From contig CAYGJN010000092.1 of NCBI GenBank assembly GCA_964350135.1, positions 1-11,358 of the forward strand: a stretch of DNA of 11,358 nucleotides, given 5' to 3'. The notes under the pieces were generated by a model. That model saw nothing but the letters and a program-made list of their open reading frames with translations. It was not told where the DNA came from and ran no database searches. Positions 1-6,567 of the stretch are shown one piece after another; positions within the stretch are counted from its first letter, which is position 1, and each line of letters starts with the position of its first letter. This DNA comes from CAYGJN01 sp964350135 (GTDB lineage: Bacteria > Bdellovibrionota > Bacteriovoracia > Bacteriovoracales > Bacteriovoracaceae). A program made the translations under genes and the position numbers.

Positions 1-1
1 G

Positions 2-382
2 CAAAAACTTGATTCTGAAGATCCGGGTATTCGTCATGCCGCTATTTTAACCTTGGCAAATAAAAGAGTTCAAAGTGCCCAAAAGCTCCTTGAGCAAAGG
101 CTTCAGGACAAAAACGCAAGTGTTCGCTATGCTGCGGCAACTGGGCTTGTTCATTATAAATCGGAAGCAGCTTTGGATACTATTAACGAAATTTTAAATC
201 TAAATGAAAACGGGATTTTCAACCCAGTACAATTGCAAAAGTTAAAATTAAATCTGCTGTCAACTATCGGCCGTGAACGTTGGACTAGGTTCGAGGATGA
301 TATTAAAAAGATCATTGAAGATACTGATGATTTGAAAATTGAAACAACGGCCCGGCAAGCATTAATATTATTGAAAAATTAG
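2..382 (+). CDS. HEAT-repeat-like protein, 3' end only
   Basis: The reading frame is open to the left edge of the window, so the gene begins upstream; the TTG at 53 is an internal codon rather than a convincing start. About 126 residues are visible. They contain two helical-repeat signatures, DPGIRHAAILTLANKR and DKNASVRYAAATGLVHYKS, each followed by a run pairing leucines and charged residues, as expected of HEAT/PBS-lyase-type alpha-solenoid repeats. Such proteins usually act as binding scaffolds, and no catalytic residues can be seen. The stop at 380-382 lies inside the promoter predicted for the respiratory operon that follows, so a functional link to that operon is possible but not shown. 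I am confident in the helical-repeat call and have no basis for a specific function. Confidence 0.6.
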   Translation, partial: QKLDSEDPGIRHAAILTLANKRVQSAQKLLEQRLQDKNASVRYAAATGLVHYKSEAALDTINEILNLNENGIFNPVQLQKLKLNLLSTIGRERWTRFEDDIKKIIEDTDDLKIETTARQALILLKN

Positions 383-399
383 ACGTTTACACGGATAAT
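371..399 (+). promoter_or_regulatory. Predicted sigma70-type promoter of the bc/oxidase operon
   Basis: A -35 box TTGAAA (371-376) and a -10 box GATAAT (394-399) are separated by exactly 17 bp, and each matches the consensus at five of six positions. Transcription would start near 406, about 95 nt before the Rieske start codon. The -35 box overlaps the last codons of the upstream HEAT-repeat gene. No other equally good promoter was noticed before the Rieske gene. This is pattern matching only. Confidence 0.45.
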
Positions 400-405
400 C
401 ATGAA

Positions 406-500
406 AGAATTAACTTTTAAATTGGGACAAGTTTTCTGCTTAAACGAATCATTTTTGATTTGTGCGGATAGAGATCCATTGAGTATGAAGGAACATTTTT
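406..500 (+). promoter_or_regulatory. Predicted 5' leader of the bc operon with a small hairpin
   Basis: This AT-rich stretch lies between the predicted transcription start and the Rieske start codon. It holds a short inverted repeat, ACGAATCA (444-451) and TGATTTGT (456-463), giving an 8-bp stem with one G-U pair and a TTTT loop. A Shine-Dalgarno sequence, AAGGAA at 488-493, serves the Rieske gene. The hairpin is weak and could be chance. I see no riboswitch pattern. Confidence 0.25.
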
Positions 501-998
501 ATGAGTCAGCGGCAAAGTCTAAATAGACGAGAGTTTTTTAGTTGGGTTGCTGTAGGATGGATAGCATTTGCAGGAGCTTTAGGGGGAATGCTCTCCCTTA
601 TTTTTCGTTTTACATACCCAAACGTAAACTTTGATCCTCCTTCATCATTTATCGCAGGTTCTCCTGATGACTATGATGTTGGTGTTGATGAAAGATGGAA
701 AAACGGTTTTGGTGTTTGGATGGTTAAACAAGATGGAAAGCTTGTAGCTCTTTCCAATATCTGTACACATCTTGGTTGTATTCCAAACTGGCTTCCTGCA
801 GAGCTTAAGTTTAAATGCCCATGTCACGGAAGTGGCTATTATATGAATGGTGTTAATTTTGAAGGGCCAGCACCAAGACCATTAGAGCGTTATAAAATTA
901 CACTAAATACTGAAGGTAAAATTGTAGTAGATAAGAGTCGACTATTTCGTTATGAAAAAGGTCAATGGGGACACCCTGATTCTTTTCTTGAAGTTTAA
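501..998 (+). CDS. qcrA: Rieske 2Fe-2S protein of the cytochrome bc complex
   Basis: This 165-residue protein is the Rieske iron-sulfur subunit, which takes one electron from quinol at the Qo site and passes it to a c-type cytochrome. Residues 8-13 (NRREFF) form a twin-arginine-like motif followed by a hydrophobic segment (about 14-36), consistent with Tat export and retention as a membrane anchor. The cluster-binding motifs are CTHLGC (88-93) and CPCHGS (106-111). C88, H90, C106 and H109 are the predicted 2Fe-2S ligands, and C93 and C108 the stabilising disulfide. The family motif GPAPRPL follows at 122-128. The ATG at 501 has AAGGAA 7 nt upstream. It opens a tight operon with both cytochrome b halves, the first of which starts 12 nt downstream. 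The symbol follows the qcrABC convention; petC would be the b6f equivalent. Confidence 0.95.
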   Translation: MSQRQSLNRREFFSWVAVGWIAFAGALGGMLSLIFRFTYPNVNFDPPSSFIAGSPDDYDVGVDERWKNGFGVWMVKQDGKLVALSNICTHLGCIPNWLPAELKFKCPCHGSGYYMNGVNFEGPAPRPLERYKITLNTEGKIVVDKSRLFRYEKGQWGHPDSFLEV

Positions 999-1010
999 GG
1001 AACTACTAAG

Positions 1011-1796
1011 ATGGCTAAGAAAAAAAGTTTTGCACAACAGGTTGCAGATACTCAGGTTTGGAAATCAATATTTCGTCACGGACCACCAAATAATGCAAGA
1101 AATAGAGCAGCTGTAGTTGCAGGTAACGTATTTTTGCATTTACACCCGATTAAACTTAAAAAGTCTGGGGTTCAATTAGGTTATACATGGTGTATGGGGG
1201 GACTTACTTTTTTTATCTTCCTTGCTCTAACAGTGACTGGTCTTTTGTTGATGTTTTATTACAGACCAACTGCTGAGTATGCATTTAATGATATTATTGC
1301 TCTTCGTGAGCATATACCTTTGGGTATTATGAGAGAGCTTCATCGTTGGGGAGCTCACGCTATGGTTATTACTGTTTGGCTTCATATGTTTAGAGTTTTT
1401 ATGACAGGTTCATATAAGCCACCTCGTGAATTTAACTGGGGTGTGGGAGTTGTGCTTCTTGTATTAACTCTTCTTCTTTCATTTACAGGTTACCTGCTTC
1501 CTTGGGATCAGTTGGCAATTTGGGCCATTGCTGTTGGGTCTAATATGGCAAAAGCAACTCCATTTCTTGGTCATGGTGGTCCAGGTGCGCAGCTTGCTCA
1601 GATTGGTGATTTTGTAATGGTTTCAGATCAAAATGATGTACGTTATCAGCTTCTTGGTGGGCGTTTTGTAGGTGAGCCTGCACTACTAAGATTTTATATT
1701 TTACACTGTGTATTTATTCCTCTTGTTGTGGGTGTTCTCATTGCAGTTCACTTCTGGAGAGTTAGAAAAGATGGCGGTATTTCAGCACCGCTTTAA
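1011..1796 (+). CDS. qcrB: Cytochrome b, N-terminal heme-binding half (b6-type)
   Basis: This 261-residue membrane protein corresponds to cytochrome b6 or the N-terminal half of mitochondrial cytochrome b. It has four main hydrophobic helices. The bis-histidine ligands of the two b hemes are H111 and H125 (13 residues between them) and H232 and H247 (14 between), the b6-type spacing. C61 in YTWCMGG aligns with the cysteine of cytochrome b6 (Cys35) that binds the extra heme c(n)/c(i) covalently, so a third heme is predicted. The segment RPTAEYAFNDI and the PREFNWG loop are also typical. Compared with chloroplast b6 the protein has about 25 extra N-terminal residues and about 20 extra residues between the second and third heme histidines (roughly 182-226). 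AAGGA at 997-1001 precedes the start. Its partner, the C-terminal half, follows after 27 nt. Confidence 0.95.
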   Translation: MAKKKSFAQQVADTQVWKSIFRHGPPNNARNRAAVVAGNVFLHLHPIKLKKSGVQLGYTWCMGGLTFFIFLALTVTGLLLMFYYRPTAEYAFNDIIALREHIPLGIMRELHRWGAHAMVITVWLHMFRVFMTGSYKPPREFNWGVGVVLLVLTLLLSFTGYLLPWDQLAIWAIAVGSNMAKATPFLGHGGPGAQLAQIGDFVMVSDQNDVRYQLLGGRFVGEPALLRFYILHCVFIPLVVGVLIAVHFWRVRKDGGISAPL

Positions 1797-1823
1797 TTGG
1801 TGTCGAAGGTTTAAGGAAGACGA

Positions 1824-2900
1824 ATGAAAGAAATTATTAACATGTTATCAGCGCCTGAATATTCCTTCACTGCGCTTTTAATTGGTTTCTACTTTTTCGT
1901 AAAATACTACAGAACGGTTGGAACAAAAAAATTCATGATGTGGTCTACAGCTATTATTCTTGCTGTGTTTGGTTGGATGCTCACGGACTCTAACTTTCTA
2001 GCCATTATTGTTTGGCCGGATAATGTTCCTATCGTGATTCTTCTTGCTCTTATTTTCTTTCTTACTTGGTTTAGTATTTATAAAGCTGCTGAAAATGATA
2101 AAAGAATTGAAGCGGGACTGCCTCCTGTTGAAGGTACTCCGGAAAATCGTGAAAAAGTGTGGACTTGGCCTAATCTTGTTTTCACGGAAACAATGGCTGC
2201 GGTTGCATGTACAGTCTTTTTGATTATTTGGTCTGTTTATCTTAAAGCTCCTTTAGAAGAGCCTGCTAACCCGACATGGGCACCTAACCCAGCAAAAGCA
2301 CCTTGGTATTTTTTGGGTCTTCAAGAGATGCTTGTTTATTTTGATCCATGGATGGCAGGTGTTGTTCTTCCTGTTCTTATTATTGTTGGTCTTATGGCCA
2401 TTCCTTATATTGATATCAATCCTAAAGGTAATGGTTACTACAGTTTTAGTGAACGTAAGTTTGCAATGGTTGGTTTTCTTTTTGGATGGGTTGTTCTGTG
2501 GATATACCTCATCATTATAGGAACTTTTTTGCGGGGACCAAACTGGACTTTCTATGGGCCGTTTGAGTACTGGGATTTTCATAAAGTTGTGGCGGAAGCA
2601 AACGTTAACCTCTCTGAATTTGTGTGGGTTAAATGGATGAATATTCCGATGCCAGGAAATATTATTTTAAGAGAAATCGTTGGAGTCGTGCTGACGGGAG
2701 CTTATTTTGTTGGATCAATTATGATTATCAAGCGTATTGAGCTTGGGAAAAAACTTTTTGAATCCATGGGTAGAGCTCGTTTTTATATTTTAGTAACTCT
2801 TATATTAGTAATGGGTTTATTACCTATAAAGATGTACTTGAGGTGGTTGTTTAATCTTAAGTATCTTATCGCTATGCCAGAGTTTGAGTTTAACCTTTAA
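1824..2900 (+). CDS. qcrC: Cytochrome b, C-terminal half (subunit IV-like), extended
   Basis: Residues from about 110 onward match the subunit IV/PetD part of cytochrome b, including TWPNLVFTE, NPAKAPWYFLGLQE and YFDPW, which build the quinol-oxidation (Qo) pocket. The place usually held by PEWY reads APWY (159-162), so the usual glutamate is replaced by proline; E168 lies six residues further on. At 358 residues the protein is about twice the length of plastid subunit IV. I see three extra hydrophobic helices before the domain (about 13-29, 36-53, 67-88) and two after the usual three (about 280-302, 319-343), giving roughly eight. AAGGAAG (1813-1819) precedes the ATG. It lies between the heme-binding half of cytochrome b and the multiheme cytochrome, 14 nt before the latter. 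The gene name is by position and family; petD-like would be equally fair. Confidence 0.9.
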   Translation: MKEIINMLSAPEYSFTALLIGFYFFVKYYRTVGTKKFMMWSTAIILAVFGWMLTDSNFLAIIVWPDNVPIVILLALIFFLTWFSIYKAAENDKRIEAGLPPVEGTPENREKVWTWPNLVFTETMAAVACTVFLIIWSVYLKAPLEEPANPTWAPNPAKAPWYFLGLQEMLVYFDPWMAGVVLPVLIIVGLMAIPYIDINPKGNGYYSFSERKFAMVGFLFGWVVLWIYLIIIGTFLRGPNWTFYGPFEYWDFHKVVAEANVNLSEFVWVKWMNIPMPGNIILREIVGVVLTGAYFVGSIMIIKRIELGKKLFESMGRARFYILVTLILVMGLLPIKMYLRWLFNLKYLIAMPEFEFNL

Positions 2901-2914
2901 GGATTGGATAGATA

Positions 2915-5749
2915 ATGAAATTAGAACCAGGAATGGCATACAAGCAGTCTACTTTAAATAAAGTGTTTGCTTTCCTTTCTATCATCTTCTTGTTTTCGGT
3001 ACTTGGTGTTTTTCTTGATGACTACATCAGGCCTTGGAAAGGCTGGCAGATCAAGGCCCTTAAAGTTAAAGAAGAGAAAGTAAAAAAAGATATTGAAAAA
3101 GCGATGGGTGGGATCTCAAAAGAGAGTATTGCTCAAGCAGAAGAAAGAATTGAGCAAGGTCGAATACTTGCCTCTGAAAGACAAGATGTTGTTAATAAGC
3201 TGGAGGAAGAGCTTAATGATATTGGTGCTCAAATACATTCTAAAAAACTAGAGCTTTCAGTTTATAACGGCTTAGTTGCTGAGCTTACTTTTACTTGGGA
3301 GATCGCTACTAGTAAGGGCAAATCAAATGCGCCAAGCCTTAAAAAGAGACTAGATAAAAACCGTATTCTTTTTGCGACCACAAGAGAGAAAATCAAGAGT
3401 TTAGAGAAAGCTGAAAAAGCTCTCATGAAAAAAGTTAACGAAAACCAAAAAGAACTTATTGAAGCAGAAAAAGATTATAAAGATCTTCTTGGACAAGTTG
3501 ATCTAATGAAGATTGCTTTAGCTAAGACAGATGTTACTAATCCAGTTTTTCTTATAAGAAATATGCCTTTTCTTGACTTCATGGATCCAACGATAAAAGT
3601 TGAACAAGTTGTTTTAGATAATATTACTGATGATAGATATTTTCAGCAGGTTCCAAAAGTTGATCGTTGTATGACTTGTCATGTGTTTATCGATAAGGCT
3701 GGGTACGAAGATCAAGAACAGCCATTTAGAACACATCCTAACTTGGAGCTTATGGTAGGCGTAGATGCTGTTCACCCAATGACTGAGTTTGGTTGTACCA
3801 CTTGTCATGGAGGAGAAGGACATAGAATTAATGATTTCAACTCTATTGCTCATACTCCGAATGATGAAAAGCAAAAAGAGGAATGGGTTGCTAAGTATAA
3901 TTGGCATGCTCCTCACAAGATCCCACAGCCAATGCATAAACTTAAATACACAGAAGCTTCATGTTTTAAATGTCACCAAGATGTAGAGTACATACCTATG
4001 GCCGATACTTGGAATAAGGGTAAGGATCTTATGGAAGGCTATGGTTGTTACGGCTGTCACGTAATCCCTGGTTTTGAGCATAAGAAAAAACCTGGACCAA
4101 GCCTTAAAAAACTTGCTGGCAAGCTTGATAAAAATTGGGTGAAAAATTGGGTTTGGGATCCGTTTGGTTTTAATCCACACTCGAGAATGCCAAGTTTTTT
4201 CATGCAATCTAATAATACTCGCGAAGATCATCAGAAGAAAAATATAGCTGAAGTTAATACTATGGTTGAGTATCTTTATGAGCAGACAGAATCTTATAAA
4301 CCGCATGCTCGCTATACTGGTGGTAATGCCTCTCGAGGTAAAGAGCTTATTCAAACTGTTGGTTGTATTGCATGTCACCAAGTAGAAGGAATCAAAGTTT
4401 CTGAAAAAGTTGGAGCCCTTAGAGGTCCTTACCTAACAGGAACAGGGTCAAAAGTTTCAGCGAATTGGTTAGTGTCTTGGCTAAAAAAACCAGATCATTA
4501 TCAAGAAGATACAATTATGCCTTCCTTTAGACTCTCTGATAGAGAGGCTCAAGATATGACTGCTTATTTAATGGGCCTAAAAAATAAAATTTTTGTTGAT
4601 AAGAAATTTGCTCCACTAGATAAAGACTTAAGAGATGATCTACTAGTTGAATACTTTTCTGCTTTTGATACCTTGGATGGTGCTAAGGCAAGTCTTGCAG
4701 CTCTTTCAGATAGAGAGAGAACTATTGAGCTTGGAAAAAGATCTCTTGGTAAGTACGGATGTTTTTCTTGTCACTCAATTAATGGTTTTGATCCTAATAG
4801 AGCGCCAATAGGTCCGAATCTTTCTAAAGAAGGCTCTAAACCTGTTCATCAATTTGGCTTTGGGCACGAACATGATATTGAGCACTCCCGAGATGCTTGG
4901 ATTTCTGCTCACCTTGAAAATCCAAGAAGATGGGATGGTGGTACAGATAAGCCATTTAAAGATTTAACAAGAATGCCTAATTTCCATTTAGAAAAAGATG
5001 AAATCGATGCGATGGTAACAACCATTATCGGATATACTGGTGAATTTGTTCCTGAAAAGGGAGTCAAAAGATTAAACGCAGGTGAGAAGAAGTATGCTGA
5101 TGCTCAAAAAGTAATGGCAAAATATAACTGCTATGGTTGTCACAAAATAGATGGGATAGGTGGAACTATTGGTGCTGCTTATGCAGATGACCTTAATGAA
5201 GGGCCTCCATTTTTAGTAGGTCAAGGACATAGAGTTCATGCTGATTGGTTTTATCATTTTCTTGGAAATGTAACTCCAATAAGACCTTGGCTAAAAGTTA
5301 GAATGCCTTCATTTAATCTATCGAATACAGAGATCAATACTATTGTGACTGGTTTCCAAGCTATATCGAATCAAGTAACTTTTGAGGAAACACCAGAGCG
5401 TGTTGAGTGGGAACCTGGAGAGAAGCGTGCAGCGAAAGCTTTATGGGATTCTTATGCATGTGCCTCTTGTCACACAATTGGTTTTAATAAAGATGAGCCA
5501 ACAGCCCCAAATCTTTATTTAGCAAAAAGAAGATTACGAGCTTCTTGGATGGATAAATGGTTATCGGGTCCAGCAAAAATTCTTCCATATACTGTAATGC
5601 CGAATTTTTGGGAAGACGGAGTCTCTCAGGATGAAGAGATCCTAGGTGGAGACCCTGAAAGACAAAGAAAAGCACTAATCAAATATCTTATAGAAATTGG
5701 TTATGATAATTTTCAAGGAAAGATGAATAAGTCAGCAGGGAATCGCTAG
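2915..5749 (+). CDS. Membrane-anchored octaheme cytochrome c of the bc complex operon
   Basis: This 944-residue protein is probably the electron carrier that takes electrons from the Rieske/cytochrome b pair. An N-terminal anchor helix (about 17-35) is followed by a highly charged Lys/Glu-rich helical region (about 46-205) that looks like a coiled coil. Eight CXXCH heme-attachment motifs begin at C252, C294, C350, C378, C484, C616, C739 and C849. The last five are each followed, 42-67 residues after the heme histidine, by an MPxF motif (M425, M535, M687, M797, M895), the usual methionine axial ligand of class I cytochrome c. The C-terminal part is therefore five mono-heme domains in series. 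The first three hemes lack such a partner and sit among many histidines (H274, H287, H303, H313, H331, H334, H341), suggesting bis-His ligation. The protein should lie in the periplasm, tethered to the inner membrane. The gene is intact and ends at the ribosome binding site of the next gene. I recognise the type but have no established gene name. Confidence 0.9.
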   Translation: MKLEPGMAYKQSTLNKVFAFLSIIFLFSVLGVFLDDYIRPWKGWQIKALKVKEEKVKKDIEKAMGGISKESIAQAEERIEQGRILASERQDVVNKLEEELNDIGAQIHSKKLELSVYNGLVAELTFTWEIATSKGKSNAPSLKKRLDKNRILFATTREKIKSLEKAEKALMKKVNENQKELIEAEKDYKDLLGQVDLMKIALAKTDVTNPVFLIRNMPFLDFMDPTIKVEQVVLDNITDDRYFQQVPKVDRCMTCHVFIDKAGYEDQEQPFRTHPNLELMVGVDAVHPMTEFGCTTCHGGEGHRINDFNSIAHTPNDEKQKEEWVAKYNWHAPHKIPQPMHKLKYTEASCFKCHQDVEYIPMADTWNKGKDLMEGYGCYGCHVIPGFEHKKKPGPSLKKLAGKLDKNWVKNWVWDPFGFNPHSRMPSFFMQSNNTREDHQKKNIAEVNTMVEYLYEQTESYKPHARYTGGNASRGKELIQTVGCIACHQVEGIKVSEKVGALRGPYLTGTGSKVSANWLVSWLKKPDHYQEDTIMPSFRLSDREAQDMTAYLMGLKNKIFVDKKFAPLDKDLRDDLLVEYFSAFDTLDGAKASLAALSDRERTIELGKRSLGKYGCFSCHSINGFDPNRAPIGPNLSKEGSKPVHQFGFGHEHDIEHSRDAWISAHLENPRRWDGGTDKPFKDLTRMPNFHLEKDEIDAMVTTIIGYTGEFVPEKGVKRLNAGEKKYADAQKVMAKYNCYGCHKIDGIGGTIGAAYADDLNEGPPFLVGQGHRVHADWFYHFLGNVTPIRPWLKVRMPSFNLSNTEINTIVTGFQAISNQVTFEETPERVEWEPGEKRAAKALWDSYACASCHTIGFNKDEPTAPNLYLAKRRLRASWMDKWLSGPAKILPYTVMPNFWEDGVSQDEEILGGDPERQRKALIKYLIEIGYDNFQGKMNKSAGNR

Positions 5750-5754
5750 GAGGT
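5748..5754 (+). promoter_or_regulatory. Strong ribosome binding site of coxC
   Basis: AGGAGGT is a near-perfect Shine-Dalgarno sequence lying 4 nt before the ATG at 5759. It overlaps the TAG stop of the octaheme cytochrome gene (5747-5749), which suggests coupled translation of the two genes. It is the strongest ribosome binding site in the window. Confidence 0.8.
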
Positions 5755-5758
5755 AACC

Positions 5759-6274
5759 ATGGGTGGTCATCACGGACCAATAACATTTAATGAAGATGCC
5801 CAGTTTGGAAAAGCTACGCCGGGAAAAATTGCAATGTGGATTTTTCTGGTTACAGATGCCATGTCCTTTTCAGGATTTCTTCTAGGCTATGGAGTCCTAA
5901 GAGCAACAACTCCTGGATGGCCTAATCCAGTTGAAGCATTAGGTGGCGTTGCACTTTCTGGTATTATGACTTTTCTTTTAATTTGTTCGTCTGTTTCAAT
6001 GGTTCTTTCCATCGACGCTTGTAAAAACCGTAAACCGCAAGAGATGAAGAAGTGGTTAGGGCTTACTATCGCTGGCGGGATTGTTTTTCTATTGATGCAG
6101 GTTTATGAATACCATCATATTATTGAAGGGCTTAATATTACCTTTACGAGTTTTAAAGATGGGTCAGCAACAGGTCTTTTTGGGTCAACTTTTTTTAGTG
6201 TAACAGGCTTTCACGGACTTCACGTTTTAACAGGTGTTTGTTATTTAATTTGGGAGTACACTAGAGCGAATTAA
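5759..6274 (+). CDS. coxC: Cytochrome c oxidase subunit III, cut short by an in-frame stop
   Basis: This is heme-copper oxidase subunit III, an integral membrane subunit that supports the catalytic CoxA/CoxB core. The visible 171 residues contain the family features PGKIAMWIFLVTDAM (21-35, with Asp where many homologs have Glu), helices at about 24-45, 66-84, 98-117 and 140-165, the motif EYHH (117-120) and the signature GFHGLHV (150-156). Translation stops at UAA (6272-6274), but the same frame continues after it with clear subunit III sequence to 6382 (separate entry). The full protein would be about 207 residues, normal for the short form of the family. The truncated product lacks the last conserved helix and is probably unstable or inactive. 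Possible causes are a real nonsense mutation, a base-calling error or, least likely, readthrough. CoxA and CoxB are not present in the window. Confidence 0.85.
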   Translation: MGGHHGPITFNEDAQFGKATPGKIAMWIFLVTDAMSFSGFLLGYGVLRATTPGWPNPVEALGGVALSGIMTFLLICSSVSMVLSIDACKNRKPQEMKKWLGLTIAGGIVFLLMQVYEYHHIIEGLNITFTSFKDGSATGLFGSTFFSVTGFHGLHVLTGVCYLIWEYTRAN

Positions 6275-6382
6275 GGTCTTTATGATAATGGCGAATATAA
6301 CCGTTTAGAAATCGTCGGACTTTTTTGGCACTTTGTAGATTTAGTATGGATTCTCGTTTTTACATTTGTTTATTTACTTTAA
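6275..6382 (+). pseudogene. coxC: Severed C-terminal end of subunit III, same frame as coxC
   Basis: Directly after the UAA the same reading frame gives 35 codons up to a TAA at 6380-6382. The residues include LEIVGLFWHFVDLVW, the strongly conserved last-helix signature of oxidase subunit III (WHFVD), and end in a hydrophobic tail. No frame change is needed to join it to the upstream part, so the lesion is one codon rather than an indel. I find no ATG or GTG with a ribosome binding site from which this part could be translated on its own, so without readthrough it would not be made. Confidence 0.8.
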
Positions 6383-6567
6383 TTATAAGTTTTAGAGTCA
6401 ATGCTTGCCCAATGTGTGCAGGCATTGGCTCAGACATAGACAAGTATACAGTTCCTATTCTTGGGGGCTTTATCCTTCTTATCTACATCCCTTTTTGGTA
6501 TATCTATCGTCTAACGAAAAAGTATAAAACCATTAAAAAAGGCGATAATGCTCAACCTCACGCTTGA
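6346..6567 (+). CDS. Small exported or lipid-anchored protein with CPMC motif
   Basis: I chose the ATG at 6346 rather than the TTG at 6325, because it gives a clean N-terminus: a hydrophobic signal (about 5-18) followed by NACPMCAG (19-26). The mature part would be about 50 residues with a transmembrane segment (about 37-56) and a lysine-rich tail. VNAC (18-21) resembles a lipobox imperfectly, so C21 could be lipidated. Alternatively C21 and C24 form a CXXC metal or thiol site. The gene overlaps the last 37 nt of the full-length coxC frame and the first 20 nt of the DUF420 gene. No clear Shine-Dalgarno sequence is seen, so translation probably depends on coupling to coxC. Lying between an oxidase subunit and a probable oxidase assembly factor, a role in oxidase maturation (for example copper or thiol chemistry) is a reasonable inference, but the family is not one I can name. 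Confidence 0.6.
   Translation: MDSRFYICLFTLIISFRVNACPMCAGIGSDIDKYTVPILGGFILLIYIPFWYIYRLTKKYKTIKKGDNAQPHA

Noticed and set aside
2253..2582. 109-codon open frame on the - strand inside the subunit IV gene
   Set aside because: It is the shadow of a conserved membrane protein; its basic, asparagine- and lysine-rich translation is typical of antisense reading of AT-rich coding DNA.
3959..4381. 140-codon open frame on the - strand inside the octaheme cytochrome gene
   Set aside because: It lies wholly opposite a strongly supported gene with heme motifs on the + strand, has no ribosome binding site, and its translation resembles no protein family.
3668..5473. Tandem DNA repeats behind the repeated cytochrome c units
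   Set aside because: The units match only at heme and MPxF motifs; the DNA and the rest of the protein have diverged, so this is ancient domain repetition and not a nucleotide repeat.
6325..6345. Upstream TTG start for the CPMC mini-protein
   Set aside because: It would place MALCRFS before the signal peptide with no ribosome binding site; the ATG at 6346 gives a normal signal sequence.
6269..6382. Frameshift in coxC
   Set aside because: The conserved C-terminal part is in the same frame as the N-terminal part, so a nonsense codon and not an indel separates them.
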